A stretch of 64,000 bases of DNA from Moritella sp. 5 (GTDB lineage: Bacteria; Pseudomonadota; Gammaproteobacteria; Enterobacterales; Moritellaceae), in assembly GCF_018219455.1 (NCBI RefSeq), contig NZ_CP056122.1:3838065-3902064 (forward strand). Reading direction: 5' to 3'. The notes beneath the pieces are model-generated. The model saw only the letters and a list, made by a program, of their open reading frames with translations. It was not told where the DNA came from and did no database searches. The position numbers and the translations under genes were made by a program. Below are positions 18,413 to 27,233 of the stretch, in pieces (within the stretch, counting starts at the first letter, position 1; every line of letters starts with the position of its first letter).

Positions 18413-19204
18413 ATGAAAAAAACGATCATGACACTTGCAGTACTAACCTTTATGTCTCCAGCAATAGCAGCCGAAACAAGTGCCGAACTCGACATGTCAG
18501 ATCCAACCGATGTATATACCACGCTGGGTCTCTCTTACGGTACAGCGGGATTAGACTTTAAAGGCATGCTGATGCTATCAAGCACAGATACACAAAAAAC
18601 AGGAGTGATTTTTGAAGCTAAAAATATGCTTAACGAAGACGCTGACGCAGTTAATCCACTAACACATGACGAAGTAAGTGCCCGCTCTTATCGCCTGCGT
18701 TGGGGCACAATTAACACCGAAAATGGTTTAGGTTGGTCAATTGATGCGGTAAATGCAGAACACCCGTTCTTTGGCAATATGACGGTTGTACAAACAGGAC
18801 CAAACATGACAATTCCTGTGGGTGACAGTTTCTACATTTGGCCTATCGTGTATGTCGGCGGTGTACTTGTAGAAAACAACAGTGAACACTTCCCGATGGA
18901 CAACTCAATGTCAAGTGACGGTATTGATATTGCCTCAGCGGTAATCACTGGTATGGTGTATGCGCGTTACGCGATCACCGACCAACTGTGGGCACTTGGT
19001 AGCTACTCTTATACCACGGATATTCAAGGTAAATCTTGGTCTGATAATATCGCAGATGGCGGCTTACAAATGGCTAATGCTAAATATGACCTCACCCTTG
19101 GTTACCAGCTTACGGATCGCCAAAATGTAACCCTTATTTATCGCGGAGATGACAGCGATTCAAGTGATGATAGTTTTGCGGTTGGCTATAACTACGCATT
19201 TTAA
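18413..19204 (+). CDS. Outer-membrane beta-barrel protein, unknown
   Basis: A 263-aa secreted protein. The signal peptide MKKTIMTLAVLTFMSPAIAA is followed by an acidic mature N terminus. Strand-like segments of alternating residues run to the end, finishing with SFAVGYNYAF whose terminal Phe is the usual BAM recognition residue. It has a good ribosome-binding site (CGGAG). It follows the two membrane paralogues by 74 bp with no terminator between, so the three may act as an inner-membrane/outer-membrane set. The substrate is unknown. Confidence 0.78.
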   Translation: MKKTIMTLAVLTFMSPAIAAETSAELDMSDPTDVYTTLGLSYGTAGLDFKGMLMLSSTDTQKTGVIFEAKNMLNEDADAVNPLTHDEVSARSYRLRWGTINTENGLGWSIDAVNAEHPFFGNMTVVQTGPNMTIPVGDSFYIWPIVYVGGVLVENNSEHFPMDNSMSSDGIDIASAVITGMVYARYAITDQLWALGSYSYTTDIQGKSWSDNIADGGLQMANAKYDLTLGYQLTDRQNVTLIYRGDDSDSSDDSFAVGYNYAF

Positions 19205-19439
19205 TTTATTTTAAAATAGTAATTTCTAATTCAGTTATGCACCATAACAACGAGTACATTTTGTTTTTCATTAAATGCATGCTCTTTATTTTATAATAAG
19301 AGTAGAGGTTGGATAAAATGTTACTCGTATATTTAAGAATATTTACACTTCAAAACTAAAGATTTTCATGCATAATTCGCTAGAAAACGGTAAAATAGCG
19401 GTTATGTGTAATTCATCTAATAGGGAGGGTAAGCTGTAA

Positions 19440-19925
19440 ATGCCACATAATGCATATGAATTAGCCATCAGAGGTTACGCACTAAAACTCATTTTAGGTC
19501 AGTTGTTGCTCGTATTATTTATTGTTTCAGCGACTTATCTTGGTACCGATCACAAGTCGACACGTTCCGCAGCGTTAGGTGGGATGATCTTCTTGCTGCC
19601 ACAATATATTTTTACCCGGTTGTCATTTTTGTATACTGGCTCAGCCAATATAATGCGTGCCAATACCTTTATGATCCTCGGTCATGCTTGTAAATTCGCA
19701 CTCATTTTCATTTTATTTAGCGTGATATTACCGTTACCCGGTATTCAACATTTCAATCTATTTATTACGTTTGTGATTGTCATGTTTTCGCAAATATTTA
19801 GTTTGTTGAAACCTCTGCCTGAACAATTTGCTAAAACGGTTACTACACCAGAAGATGCTGAAAGTATAAATAGCGAAAATACGGACATGAATAAGATACT
19901 AACAGCACGTACAACACAGGGATAA
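19440..19925 (+). CDS. AtpI-like protein (F-type ATP synthase subunit I family), orphan
   Basis: A 161-aa protein with four hydrophobic helices. Its pattern matches AtpI: a basic start, GQLLLVLFIV, then an AALGGMIFLLPQYIFTRL segment, then KFALIFILFSVI and FNLFITFVIVMFSQIFS. AtpI helps assemble the c-ring or supply magnesium for the F0 part and is normally the first gene of the atp operon. Here no ATP synthase gene is adjacent and the C-terminal 30 residues are an extra polar tail. The Shine-Dalgarno GGGAGG lies 12 bases before the ATG, rather far. A second copy with a new role is likely. Confidence 0.72.
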   Translation: MPHNAYELAIRGYALKLILGQLLLVLFIVSATYLGTDHKSTRSAALGGMIFLLPQYIFTRLSFLYTGSANIMRANTFMILGHACKFALIFILFSVILPLPGIQHFNLFITFVIVMFSQIFSLLKPLPEQFAKTVTTPEDAESINSENTDMNKILTARTTQG

Positions 19926-19958
19926 TCAATCAAGATCATCCCTGCATATCATGCTAAT

Positions 19959-20618
19959 TTAGTCTGCTAGTGTCGGTAAAATAGCTAACTTTTTAGCGTG
20001 ATTAAACGGACGGAGAATATAACGGTTATGGCGTTTAACAATCGAACGGTTCGTTGAACCAAACACCAAATAGCCGTGTGAAAACATTTTATCAATAAAT
20101 GCTTGATCACCATGTCGAATAAAGACCGAAAGCGGGCTTTCTAATACACCATCGGTATCAGAGAAAGCACGATCATAAACTTCAGCACAAATAACCAGTG
20201 AATTTTCACCGCTTGAGCTTAATTTAAACTTATCCGTCACATTGCTTTCAGTTTCAATCAACCAGCCTTCATTATCTAACTCAGTCAAAATATCTTCTAA
20301 AATAAACTGCGTTAAATTCTTATATTCCAGTTCGCAAATCTGTTTATACACTCGCTCTATTTTTTCAAAACGCTGCTTAAAATTAGCTTTAGGCCCTAAT
20401 GTACGGCTTTCTTGCAACCAAATATTTAAATCACCCGCTAGGATAATATCAAAACGTTTTTCTTTTAACGCACTAATAATCCAATTACCGAGAAAGTGAG
20501 TCTCTGATACTGGATTTTGTAAGCTACGTTTTTGTGCTTGCGCATCAGAAAGTGCCGTTAGACCCTCTCTAACAAGCTTCAACATATTAACGTTATATGA
20601 TTTTTCTTGTACAGACAT
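19959..20618 (-). CDS. DUF2913-like protein, unknown function
   Basis: A 219-aa soluble protein. The N-terminal half (LVREGLTALSDAQAQKRS, ETHFLGNWIISALKEKRF, DLNIWLQESRTLG) fits what I remember of the DUF2913 family of Vibrio, Photobacterium and relatives. The C-terminal half carries VFIRHGDQAFIDKMF and NRYILRPFNHAKK. No catalytic motif is visible. It is followed after 17 bp of upstream gap by a 2-TM gene on the same strand, so the two may be one unit. The family assignment is from memory. Confidence 0.65.
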   Translation of the reverse strand: MSVQEKSYNVNMLKLVREGLTALSDAQAQKRSLQNPVSETHFLGNWIISALKEKRFDIILAGDLNIWLQESRTLGPKANFKQRFEKIERVYKQICELEYKNLTQFILEDILTELDNEGWLIETESNVTDKFKLSSSGENSLVICAEVYDRAFSDTDGVLESPLSVFIRHGDQAFIDKMFSHGYLVFGSTNRSIVKRHNRYILRPFNHAKKLAILPTLAD

Positions 20619-20635
20619 GTGTATTCCTCAGGCCA

Positions 20636-20878
20636 TTAACCAGTAAAGATTGTGCTCAAGGACACATTATTGAAACCTGCGTACGCGATATATGCACCAA
20701 AACCAATAGGTAAGATGACATAAATAATCGAATAAATGGTAAAACCAAATGGTCGACCTAATGCTTTGGTCATAAAGTCTAAACGTGCTTTTTGATGTTT
20801 TGCTTTAGCGCGCGTGAATAAAATATAACTACCATGACACAGCATAAATAGACCTAAGGCCAACGTATAAAAATCCAT
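20636..20878 (-). CDS. Small two-helix membrane protein
   Basis: An 80-aa protein from the ATG at 20878 (MDFYTLALGLFML), which has AAAGG upstream; an earlier in-frame start is less likely. It has two hydrophobic helices separated by a basic loop (RAKAKHQKARLDFMTKALGRP). Unknown function. It lies just upstream of the DUF2913-like gene on the same strand. Confidence 0.65.
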   Translation of the reverse strand: MDFYTLALGLFMLCHGSYILFTRAKAKHQKARLDFMTKALGRPFGFTIYSIIYVILPIGFGAYIAYAGFNNVSLSTIFTG

Positions 20879-21068
20879 AAAATTACCTTTGGTAAAAACT
20901 ATAAACAATAAAGAGTGGATGCTAACAGAGCTACAATATCACAATGTGCTGTTTTGCTATTAAATTGTGATAACTTCGTGATAATTATAAATCTAATTAC
21001 CGCTATAGTATATACAACACCTAGTAGATACCTGACTAGATCAACTTAATGCAGTAGGATAAATAGAC

Positions 21069-21512
21069 ATGAGATATATAATTAAATTGTTAGTTATCAG
21101 CAGCCTAATATTCTCGTTTAACAGTTTTGCTAAAGCGCCTATCTATACGGGTTATTTTAGTAGTAAAGCAGTAAGTGGCTACGACACTGTTGCTTATTTC
21201 ACCCAATCAAAAGCAGTTAAAGGCTTAAAAAAATTCACTTACGAATATAAAGGGGAAGATTGGTATTTTAGTAATAGCCAACACCTCGCGTTATTCAAAC
21301 AAGAACCAGAAAAATACGCGCCACAATATGGCGGTTATTGTGCCTATGCAGTCGCGAAAAATGACACAGCCTCTTCAGATCCAACACAATGGACGATTGT
21401 AAACGGTAAGCTTTACTTAAACTACAACGCAGATATCAGGCAACAATGGTTAAAAGACAAACTAAACTTTATTGTAAAAGCGGACCAAAACTGGCCTCAC
21501 GTATTGAACTAA
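21069..21512 (+). CDS. Exported YHS-domain protein
   Basis: A 147-aa protein with a signal peptide ending SFAKA, then a YHS-type domain: AVSGYDTVAYFTQSKAVKG, FTYEYKGEDWYFSNSQH, FKQEPEKYAPQYGGYCAYAVA. YHS domains bind metals (copper or iron). The single Cys and nearby aromatic residues are kept. It is the first gene of an apparent operon with a DoxX-like protein, two ATP-grasp enzymes and a transporter, with a gap of about 50 bp to the next start. A role in metal supply or metal detection for that pathway is inference. Confidence 0.85.
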   Translation: MRYIIKLLVISSLIFSFNSFAKAPIYTGYFSSKAVSGYDTVAYFTQSKAVKGLKKFTYEYKGEDWYFSNSQHLALFKQEPEKYAPQYGGYCAYAVAKNDTASSDPTQWTIVNGKLYLNYNADIRQQWLKDKLNFIVKADQNWPHVLN

Positions 21513-21563
21513 ATAATCATAAATTGAGTGACAGTATTAAACATAATTAAAAGGATTGTTAAT

Positions 21564-22067
21564 ATGCTAACAAAAAAACGCATTTACACTATTGCAAGCT
21601 GGGCTATCGTTTTTTGGATCGCTAAAATATTTCTGACTTCCATCCCGTACAAATTCTCTGGTCATCCAGATACAGAGCATATTTTCTCTACGATCGGTTC
21701 ATGGATGGCTGCAACCTTATCTGTCGATTTAGGTACTTTTTTTGCGCAATACGGTGCAATTGTCGTTGGTAGTGCAGAATTAGCCACAAGTCTACTTTTG
21801 CTAAGTCCTTTGGTTTTGTTGATTAAAGATAAAATATCAGGTCAAAATAGCATGCGTTTACGTGCAAAAATACACGTATTGGGTGGTTTAGCATCTTCGG
21901 GGATTATGGCTGGAGCGGTATTCTTTCACTTGTTTACCCCACTAGGTGTCGAAGTATTACATGAAGGCAAAAGCGATGGCGGCTCATTATTTATGGCTGC
22001 CGTATCAATCTTAATTTTAGGCTTAGTATTATGCGCTATTAACTTAAAACTAATCAAAGCAGAGTAA
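21564..22067 (+). CDS. DoxX-like four-helix membrane protein
   Basis: A 167-aa protein from the ATG at 21564; AAAAGGA precedes it, whereas the upstream GTG does not have one. It has four hydrophobic helices with KFLTSIPYKF-like, GSWMAATL and GSAELATSLLLL segments and a conserved Gly-x-x-Glu type helix, the layout of the DoxX/DoxD group, often linked to thiol or terminal-oxidase chemistry. It is in the middle of the YHS/ATP-grasp operon; the next gene starts 4 bp after its stop. Confidence 0.7.
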   Translation: MLTKKRIYTIASWAIVFWIAKIFLTSIPYKFSGHPDTEHIFSTIGSWMAATLSVDLGTFFAQYGAIVVGSAELATSLLLLSPLVLLIKDKISGQNSMRLRAKIHVLGGLASSGIMAGAVFFHLFTPLGVEVLHEGKSDGGSLFMAAVSILILGLVLCAINLKLIKAE

Positions 22068-22071
22068 TCAT

Positions 22072-22944
22072 ATGATTATACGCGGCTTATTAATATTACA
22101 TTATCTCGCATTTTGCTTTCGCTTTTTGACTATTCCATGGCGTTACTTTCAGCTTAATGCGCGATATTTCAATAATCAAAAGAAAATATTTTCAAAGCAA
22201 GATTTAGATGCTATCACCCCTGAGGAATGGCGTTTAAATCAGTATATTGATAGAAGTGATTTACTCCCGACGCGCTATCCCGTATTCGCAAAACCAGAAT
22301 GGGGACAAAATTCAACGGGCGTCAGCTGTATCCGTAATTATGCAGAGCTTAAAGCATTACGAGAAAGCCCTGGTTATCAGGTTCAGAATTATTTAATTCA
22401 AGAAGCAGCAACAGGCAATATCGAATTTGAAGTGTTTGTTGTTAAAGACCCTCAAAAGACCGGTCAATTTTCGGTAATGTCGATAACTCAAGTCATTAAC
22501 AGCAGCACTGACAAGTTCCCCGTTAATGGTATTTATAATACCGAGACCCAATATCAGGATATTACAGACCAGCTCACAGTCACAGAGCAACAGGCCTTGT
22601 GGAAAGAGTTAAATAGGATGGGTGACTTTACGATTGCACGATATAGCTTAAAAGCGGATTCATTAAATACCCTTCTGCAGCGACAGTTTAAATTAGTCGA
22701 AGTAAATCTCTATGTTCCTATGCCATTAAGTTTATTAAGTCACAATTTGACCCGCTTACAGAAATACCAGTTACTGTATAACACCACGTATTCTCTTGCT
22801 CAATTAGCGCAACAGTTAAACGGCAAAAAAGTAACACAAGGTATCTTTTTTAATAAATTGATCGCCGCTAAACGGGGTCGTAATACAAGGATTTTGAATC
22901 AAGATGAAACTAATAAAACAAGTAATCTACAAGTGGATCAGTAG
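22072..22944 (+). CDS. ATP-grasp-like enzyme 1 of a tandem pair
   Basis: A 290-aa protein with a hydrophobic N-terminal stretch. It keeps hallmarks of an ATP-grasp fold: an ATP-binding Lys in YPVFAKPEWGQNSTGVSCI, a hinge YLIQEAATGN followed by FEVFVV, and a metal-binding acidic/Asn pair in FKLVEVNLYVPM. Such enzymes join a carboxylate to an amine using ATP through an acylphosphate. It overlaps the second ATP-grasp gene by 41 bp, which makes coupled translation and a complex plausible. I cannot name the substrate or a defined subfamily. Confidence 0.7.
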   Translation: MIIRGLLILHYLAFCFRFLTIPWRYFQLNARYFNNQKKIFSKQDLDAITPEEWRLNQYIDRSDLLPTRYPVFAKPEWGQNSTGVSCIRNYAELKALRESPGYQVQNYLIQEAATGNIEFEVFVVKDPQKTGQFSVMSITQVINSSTDKFPVNGIYNTETQYQDITDQLTVTEQQALWKELNRMGDFTIARYSLKADSLNTLLQRQFKLVEVNLYVPMPLSLLSHNLTRLQKYQLLYNTTYSLAQLAQQLNGKKVTQGIFFNKLIAAKRGRNTRILNQDETNKTSNLQVDQ

Positions 22945-23812
22945 CAAGTTCATGGGCGGTTGTAGTAATTATAACAGCCTTGAAGTTCGCCGCGGTTGTC
23001 GCTCCAAGAAGCAAGCTCGTGATAAATTTGCTAAAGGTAATATTCCTCACGCTAAAGGCGCGATCTTTTTCAATCCCTTCACTGCGGTTAAATTTGCCAA
23101 AGAACATGGTTTTCCATTAGTCATCAAACCAAACGTAAGTGGTTTCTCTCGTGGTAGCCATTTTCCGATCCGTAATTATAAAGAGCTGTGGCGCGCTATC
23201 TTTTTTGCTAAATTATGGTGGCCAACAACGGTCGTTGAACAATATTTACAAGGTAAAAACTATCGCGTAGTGATGACTAAATCCGGTGTTATTTCTGTTT
23301 TACAACGCTACCCTGCATTTGTAAAAGGAGACGGTGTAAGCACAATTAGTACCTTGATTCATACAGAAAATAATGTACGTGAAAAAATGGGGTTATATCC
23401 GTGTAACAACCCTATTTCACTGGGTCAACAAACCATCCATTATCTGGCGAAACAAGGTTTGACCTTATCGTCGATTCCAGATACTGATCAACAAATTGAT
23501 TTATTTTATCGTATTTCATTAGCACCCGGTGGTGTTGTGGAAACCATACCGCGCGATCTTATCCCTGCATACAATAATGAATTATTTGCCAAAGTATTAG
23601 ATCTGTTTGACGCTGAAATTCTTGGTATTGATGTGATCATGGAGCAAGGTATTGAACATGATGCCCGCAATCAAAAACTGATCTTCCTCGAAGTAAATTC
23701 GCGTCCTTATCTGAACATGCATAACTATCCACGTTATGGCCAAGCTGACGACCTTTCTGAGCATCTTGGTTTAATTACGATAGTAAAAAATCAACAAGCA
23801 GACATATTCTAA
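22904..23812 (+). CDS. ATP-grasp enzyme 2, cyanophycin-synthetase/GshAB-like
   Basis: A 302-aa ATP-grasp protein. Residues FPLVIKPNVSGFSRGSHF hold the nucleotide-binding Lys, VVEQYLQGKNYRVVM the hinge, VLQRYPAFVKGDG a substrate loop, and FLEVNSRPYLNMHNYP the metal-binding Glu and Asn. The pattern is closest to the C-terminal ligase of cyanophycin synthetase and glutathione bifunctional enzymes. It overlaps the preceding gene by 41 bp, and its stop overlaps the following transporter start (TAATG). The N-terminal 45 residues have several Cys and basic residues (GGCSNYNSLEVRRGCR). Confidence 0.8.
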   Translation: MKLIKQVIYKWISSKFMGGCSNYNSLEVRRGCRSKKQARDKFAKGNIPHAKGAIFFNPFTAVKFAKEHGFPLVIKPNVSGFSRGSHFPIRNYKELWRAIFFAKLWWPTTVVEQYLQGKNYRVVMTKSGVISVLQRYPAFVKGDGVSTISTLIHTENNVREKMGLYPCNNPISLGQQTIHYLAKQGLTLSSIPDTDQQIDLFYRISLAPGGVVETIPRDLIPAYNNELFAKVLDLFDAEILGIDVIMEQGIEHDARNQKLIFLEVNSRPYLNMHNYPRYGQADDLSEHLGLITIVKNQQADIF

Positions 23813-24969
23813 TGTCTCGCTCAATATCGACGCTGGCACCTGCCAGCTACTTTACTTTATTTTCAGCCACTCACAGTTTTGTGATCGGATTACTGCCCTT
23901 CTACCTTCCTATTCTTATTTGGCAGCAATATCAAGAACTCGCACTACTCACTGAATTTATAGCTTGGACTGGCGCGGGGTTCGTGATGGCATTATGTGGC
24001 TGGCATCAATTATTCATCCGAGGTTACTGGCGCACATTAATCATCTTATCGTTCGCCTTAGAAGTCGGACTTATTTATGTCGCACTCTTTCATATAGCAA
24101 ACATTAACTTAATCATACTTGGCTTACTCAACGGCTTATTTAATTGCAGCTATTGGATGTTACAACGAATCCTTTTTAATAGCATCAGTGGTGGTGGTAG
24201 TAATAGTAGTAATACCGGACGACTGTTTGGTAATTTACAGCTAATATTAGGATTCAGTTTAAAACTCGGGATCTTGTTTGGCGGCTATTTTATGCAAACA
24301 CAACCTTGGGTTATATTGTCGTTAAGCATAATGGCAGCGCTCGGTTTCTGTATCATGACTATAAACTCACTCGCAACACAGACATTTGTTTACGAGCGTA
24401 GTGATCATATTCAGGCTAAATCAGTGATTAGTACCCGTGATAAAATCGTGTTTCTTGTTGATGGGCCTTTTTTGTATCTCGAAAGCTATTTATGGGTGCT
24501 GAGTATTTATCATTTAACCAACAGTGATACCAGTCAATTTAGTTTAACTGTCATTGCACTGTCTTTAGCCTTGGGATTAATCTTTTACTTCATCAAAAAT
24601 ACCATCGACAAGCAGCCCCAATACCGACTATATCAAGCCGCGACATTACTTTATCTTTGTGGTTGGTTAATCCGCGGTTGGCTCTCTCCTGATTGGAGCG
24701 GTTTTACAATTGGGTTAGGCTTACTCAGTGTGGCATTTGCTACCGCATTGTTTCGTTTATATTTCAATAAACGTTTTTATGATAAGGCGAAACAACAAGC
24801 TAATTACCAGTATTTAGTTAACAAGAGCCTCTATTCTCAGCTTGGCATTGTGATCTTTTTTACAGGGTTAACTGTTATGTCTAACGTAACTACCGTTAAC
24901 CTTAACCACGTCTACTGGGGAGTATTACCATTAATTGCTATTTATATGCTCTATCAGCAAAGTCGTTAG
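23812..24969 (+). CDS. MFS-like transporter, 12-helix, in the ATP-grasp operon
   Basis: A 385-aa integral membrane protein with about eleven to twelve hydrophobic helices and short loops. A central cytoplasmic stretch is SEGNSSTGRLFGN-like, with Gly/Ser-rich SGGGSNSSNTGRLFGN. The layout resembles the major facilitator superfamily. Its ATG overlaps the stop of ATP-grasp enzyme 2, so it is coupled to it. Its likely job is export of the product (or uptake of a precursor) of the two ligases; inference from context only. Confidence 0.72.
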   Translation: MSRSISTLAPASYFTLFSATHSFVIGLLPFYLPILIWQQYQELALLTEFIAWTGAGFVMALCGWHQLFIRGYWRTLIILSFALEVGLIYVALFHIANINLIILGLLNGLFNCSYWMLQRILFNSISGGGSNSSNTGRLFGNLQLILGFSLKLGILFGGYFMQTQPWVILSLSIMAALGFCIMTINSLATQTFVYERSDHIQAKSVISTRDKIVFLVDGPFLYLESYLWVLSIYHLTNSDTSQFSLTVIALSLALGLIFYFIKNTIDKQPQYRLYQAATLLYLCGWLIRGWLSPDWSGFTIGLGLLSVAFATALFRLYFNKRFYDKAKQQANYQYLVNKSLYSQLGIVIFFTGLTVMSNVTTVNLNHVYWGVLPLIAIYMLYQQSR

Positions 24970-25030
24970 CCTATCAGTAATACAGCCATATTACCCTAAG
25001 CGGTTTACGGCGTACTACCGACTTACGATA

Positions 25031-25900
25031 TTAAACAACGTCGACGTAAGCTTCTCGCTGTGGATACAAAGCATAAGACTGATGTTGCTTAGATGAGCAC
25101 GGACAGCCACATACGTAGTTCATTTTAAGTTGCTTACGCGTGGCGATAAGGTGGGTAAAACTAACAGTGTGGGCATCATCGCGGTGCATACAGACAGATA
25201 AATAAGACGGTGTGGGTTCATGACTGGCATGAAATCGAGTCAGCGCTAAGCTGTTTTTATCTTCGATACGGCGCAGGTTCGTCAACTCAATAATATTCTC
25301 TTCTACACAATCTGTTTCTAACAAATCAGGCGTGTTTTTAATTTCCAGCTCATCATTACAACCATCACCTGAAAATAAGACCTGATGCTGCAATAAAATA
25401 GAATTGTGATGATCTTCGCGATAATTCGTCACTTCAGCCAATGCAACTGATGACGATATCATTGGCGATACCGCAGTAACCGTTGTTAACGTATGACCAT
25501 CCCAACGTACTGCGTAAACATCGCCGGTTTGCGCTGTAAGATGACTCGGAAACACAAGTAACGTAAAGGCAGCATACCGCTGTAAGGGTAACTGACTTAA
25601 TGCGGAACGGATCTTGGGTAAGGATGTATTACTGACTAATGATTTAACTAATAAACCACGACTAATCAAATCTTTCCTGCGGGTGTTTTTTTGGTAATAA
25701 TTAAGTAAACATATTGATAAGCCTGCTTGGTTAATTGCAATCCAAGTACCGCCGCCGACCGGATCCACTGGCATTAAATATTTAACCCCTCGTTCATTAA
25801 AATATTTGGGGAAATAGGCTAATGCCCGACCTTTTTGTTCATCTCGGTTAAAAAAAACTTGATAGCCATCATTTGCCAACAACCAGCTTACTGTACACAT
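25031..25900 (-). CDS. NRDE family protein (TANGO2-like)
   Basis: A 289-aa protein starting MCTVSWLLAN with the eponymous Asn-Arg-Asp-Glu at 18-21, then PVGGGTWIAINQAGL, matching the NRDE/TANGO2 family. The Cys at position 2 would become an N-terminal nucleophile after Met removal, as in Ntn hydrolases. The physiological role in bacteria is unclear; heme handling has been proposed for the eukaryotic relatives. It overlaps the preceding DinB-like gene by 13 bp and is probably cotranscribed with it. Confidence 0.88.
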   Translation of the reverse strand: MCTVSWLLANDGYQVFFNRDEQKGRALAYFPKYFNERGVKYLMPVDPVGGGTWIAINQAGLSICLLNYYQKNTRRKDLISRGLLVKSLVSNTSLPKIRSALSQLPLQRYAAFTLLVFPSHLTAQTGDVYAVRWDGHTLTTVTAVSPMISSSVALAEVTNYREDHHNSILLQHQVLFSGDGCNDELEIKNTPDLLETDCVEENIIELTNLRRIEDKNSLALTRFHASHEPTPSYLSVCMHRDDAHTVSFTHLIATRKQLKMNYVCGCPCSSKQHQSYALYPQREAYVDVV

Positions 25901-26430
25901 GATGAATCATTCCTTAATGCCGTGAGCGTCGCAGGTGCTAGCCCCATATTATCAGGTGTATCAAAATCACACAATTTAGCCGATATATCCATTAATGCGT
26001 AATGGTGAACAGCATGCGAACTCACAAATATCAGTTCACGAATTAATGATGTCTCGACTTGTGCAACTAACGTATCAACCACAGAAATTTCTGTCGACAT
26101 AATCATTTTATTATTCATCATGCTTGGCTGCAATGAGAGTAGCCACGTCTTAATTTGCTGTAATTCAAATAACCCCGTCACACGACAAGATTCCACTAAT
26201 TCGCCACGACGACGAACATCATAATCAATAATCTCAACGTGTTCTTTTAACGCATAATAAAGGTCTAATACATGACGTAAATGTTCACCAATACAACTAT
26301 TAACATAAGGCTTAGCGCGCATGCAATATTGCTCATTTGTCATAGAGGTTAGTAAAGCAACCCCTTGTTCGACACCTTCTATGTTTCCTTTAATCACAGT
26401 TCTAAATTGCTTTACAGGATCTATGACCAT
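25888..26430 (-). CDS. DinB-superfamily-like metal-binding protein
   Basis: A 180-aa protein from the ATG at 26430 (MVIDPVKQF), which has AAAAGGA seven bases upstream; two earlier in-frame ATGs have worse spacing. Helical, with His residues positioned as in DinB four-helix proteins: SCIGEHLRHVLDLYYALKEH in helix 2 and FVSSHAVHHYALMDI in helix 4. Function unknown (DinB relatives bind divalent metals and some are thiol transferases). It is translationally coupled to the NRDE gene. Confidence 0.75.
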   Translation of the reverse strand: MVIDPVKQFRTVIKGNIEGVEQGVALLTSMTNEQYCMRAKPYVNSCIGEHLRHVLDLYYALKEHVEIIDYDVRRRGELVESCRVTGLFELQQIKTWLLSLQPSMMNNKMIMSTEISVVDTLVAQVETSLIRELIFVSSHAVHHYALMDISAKLCDFDTPDNMGLAPATLTALRNDSSCVQ

Positions 26431-26659
26431 AATCATTCCTTTTATTACCACTTATTTCTAAGTAAAGCATACATCAAATACTAGGTTTAACTTATCACGA
26501 AAAAATCACAATTTGAGTGAAAAAGCGTACCATATCATCCCAGATTTATTGAACAAACAGGTGAACATTGAAACTAATTGGTAAATTTTCACTCATTTAA
26601 CTAACATTTATGATAAATTAGGCAAAGATAGCAAATACTTTAAATTAATGGGACACTCC

Positions 26660-27001
26660 ATGTTAAATGACTTTTTAAATAAACTAGCGGCACAGCCAAC
26701 TACTATTCAGTTCGACGATGTCATCGCTGTTATTGATGCAAGCTATGATTTCACTCCCACTAAATTTTACAATGGCTACCTAGAAAACGACGCCACTGAA
26801 AATATAGGTTCATGTAAATTATTCGCATTAGGTCGTTTAAACAAATTCACTAAACAACAAATGCTAGAATGTTTCGGTACTTATTACCGTGATGACGTAT
26901 TAAATAATCCAGAGGGTGATGATCATGCCAACATTCGTTATTTCATGCGCACAGGCTGGTCAGGCATTCAATTTGAAGCACTGCCACTAAAATTAAAATA
27001 A
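26660..27001 (+). CDS. HopJ type III effector-like family protein
   Basis: A 113-aa protein (start at the ATG at 26660, or four residues earlier at 26648). Conserved pieces: FDDVIAVIDASYDFTPTKFYNG, GSCKLFALGRLNKFT, CFGTYYRDDVLNNPEGDDHANIR and the C-terminal GWSGIQFE, all as in the HopJ family. It is widespread in free-living marine bacteria without secretion systems, so 'effector' is only the name of the family. The function is unknown. Monocistronic. Confidence 0.88.
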   Translation: MLNDFLNKLAAQPTTIQFDDVIAVIDASYDFTPTKFYNGYLENDATENIGSCKLFALGRLNKFTKQQMLECFGTYYRDDVLNNPEGDDHANIRYFMRTGWSGIQFEALPLKLK

Positions 27002-27233
27002 CGTTAACTTATTAACGCTATGTTGAGGCAGAAAAATTTTTACTTTCTCTGCCCAACTCTTTATATTTATCTAAAAAAACAGCTATTCCTCCTCGCCATT
27101 TCCCGCGATTTACTATACTTACCTTAAAATAATGACAATGCTTAATCTGCCTTACTAAGCAAATATAATCCGTTATACTTATAGCAACTGCGTTGTTCCT
27201 CCCCGATTTAGCGAATGCTAATAAGGAGTTGAT

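Noticed and set aside
26660-27001. A type III secretion effector
   Set aside because: HopJ-like proteins are common in free-living bacteria and no secretion system is here.
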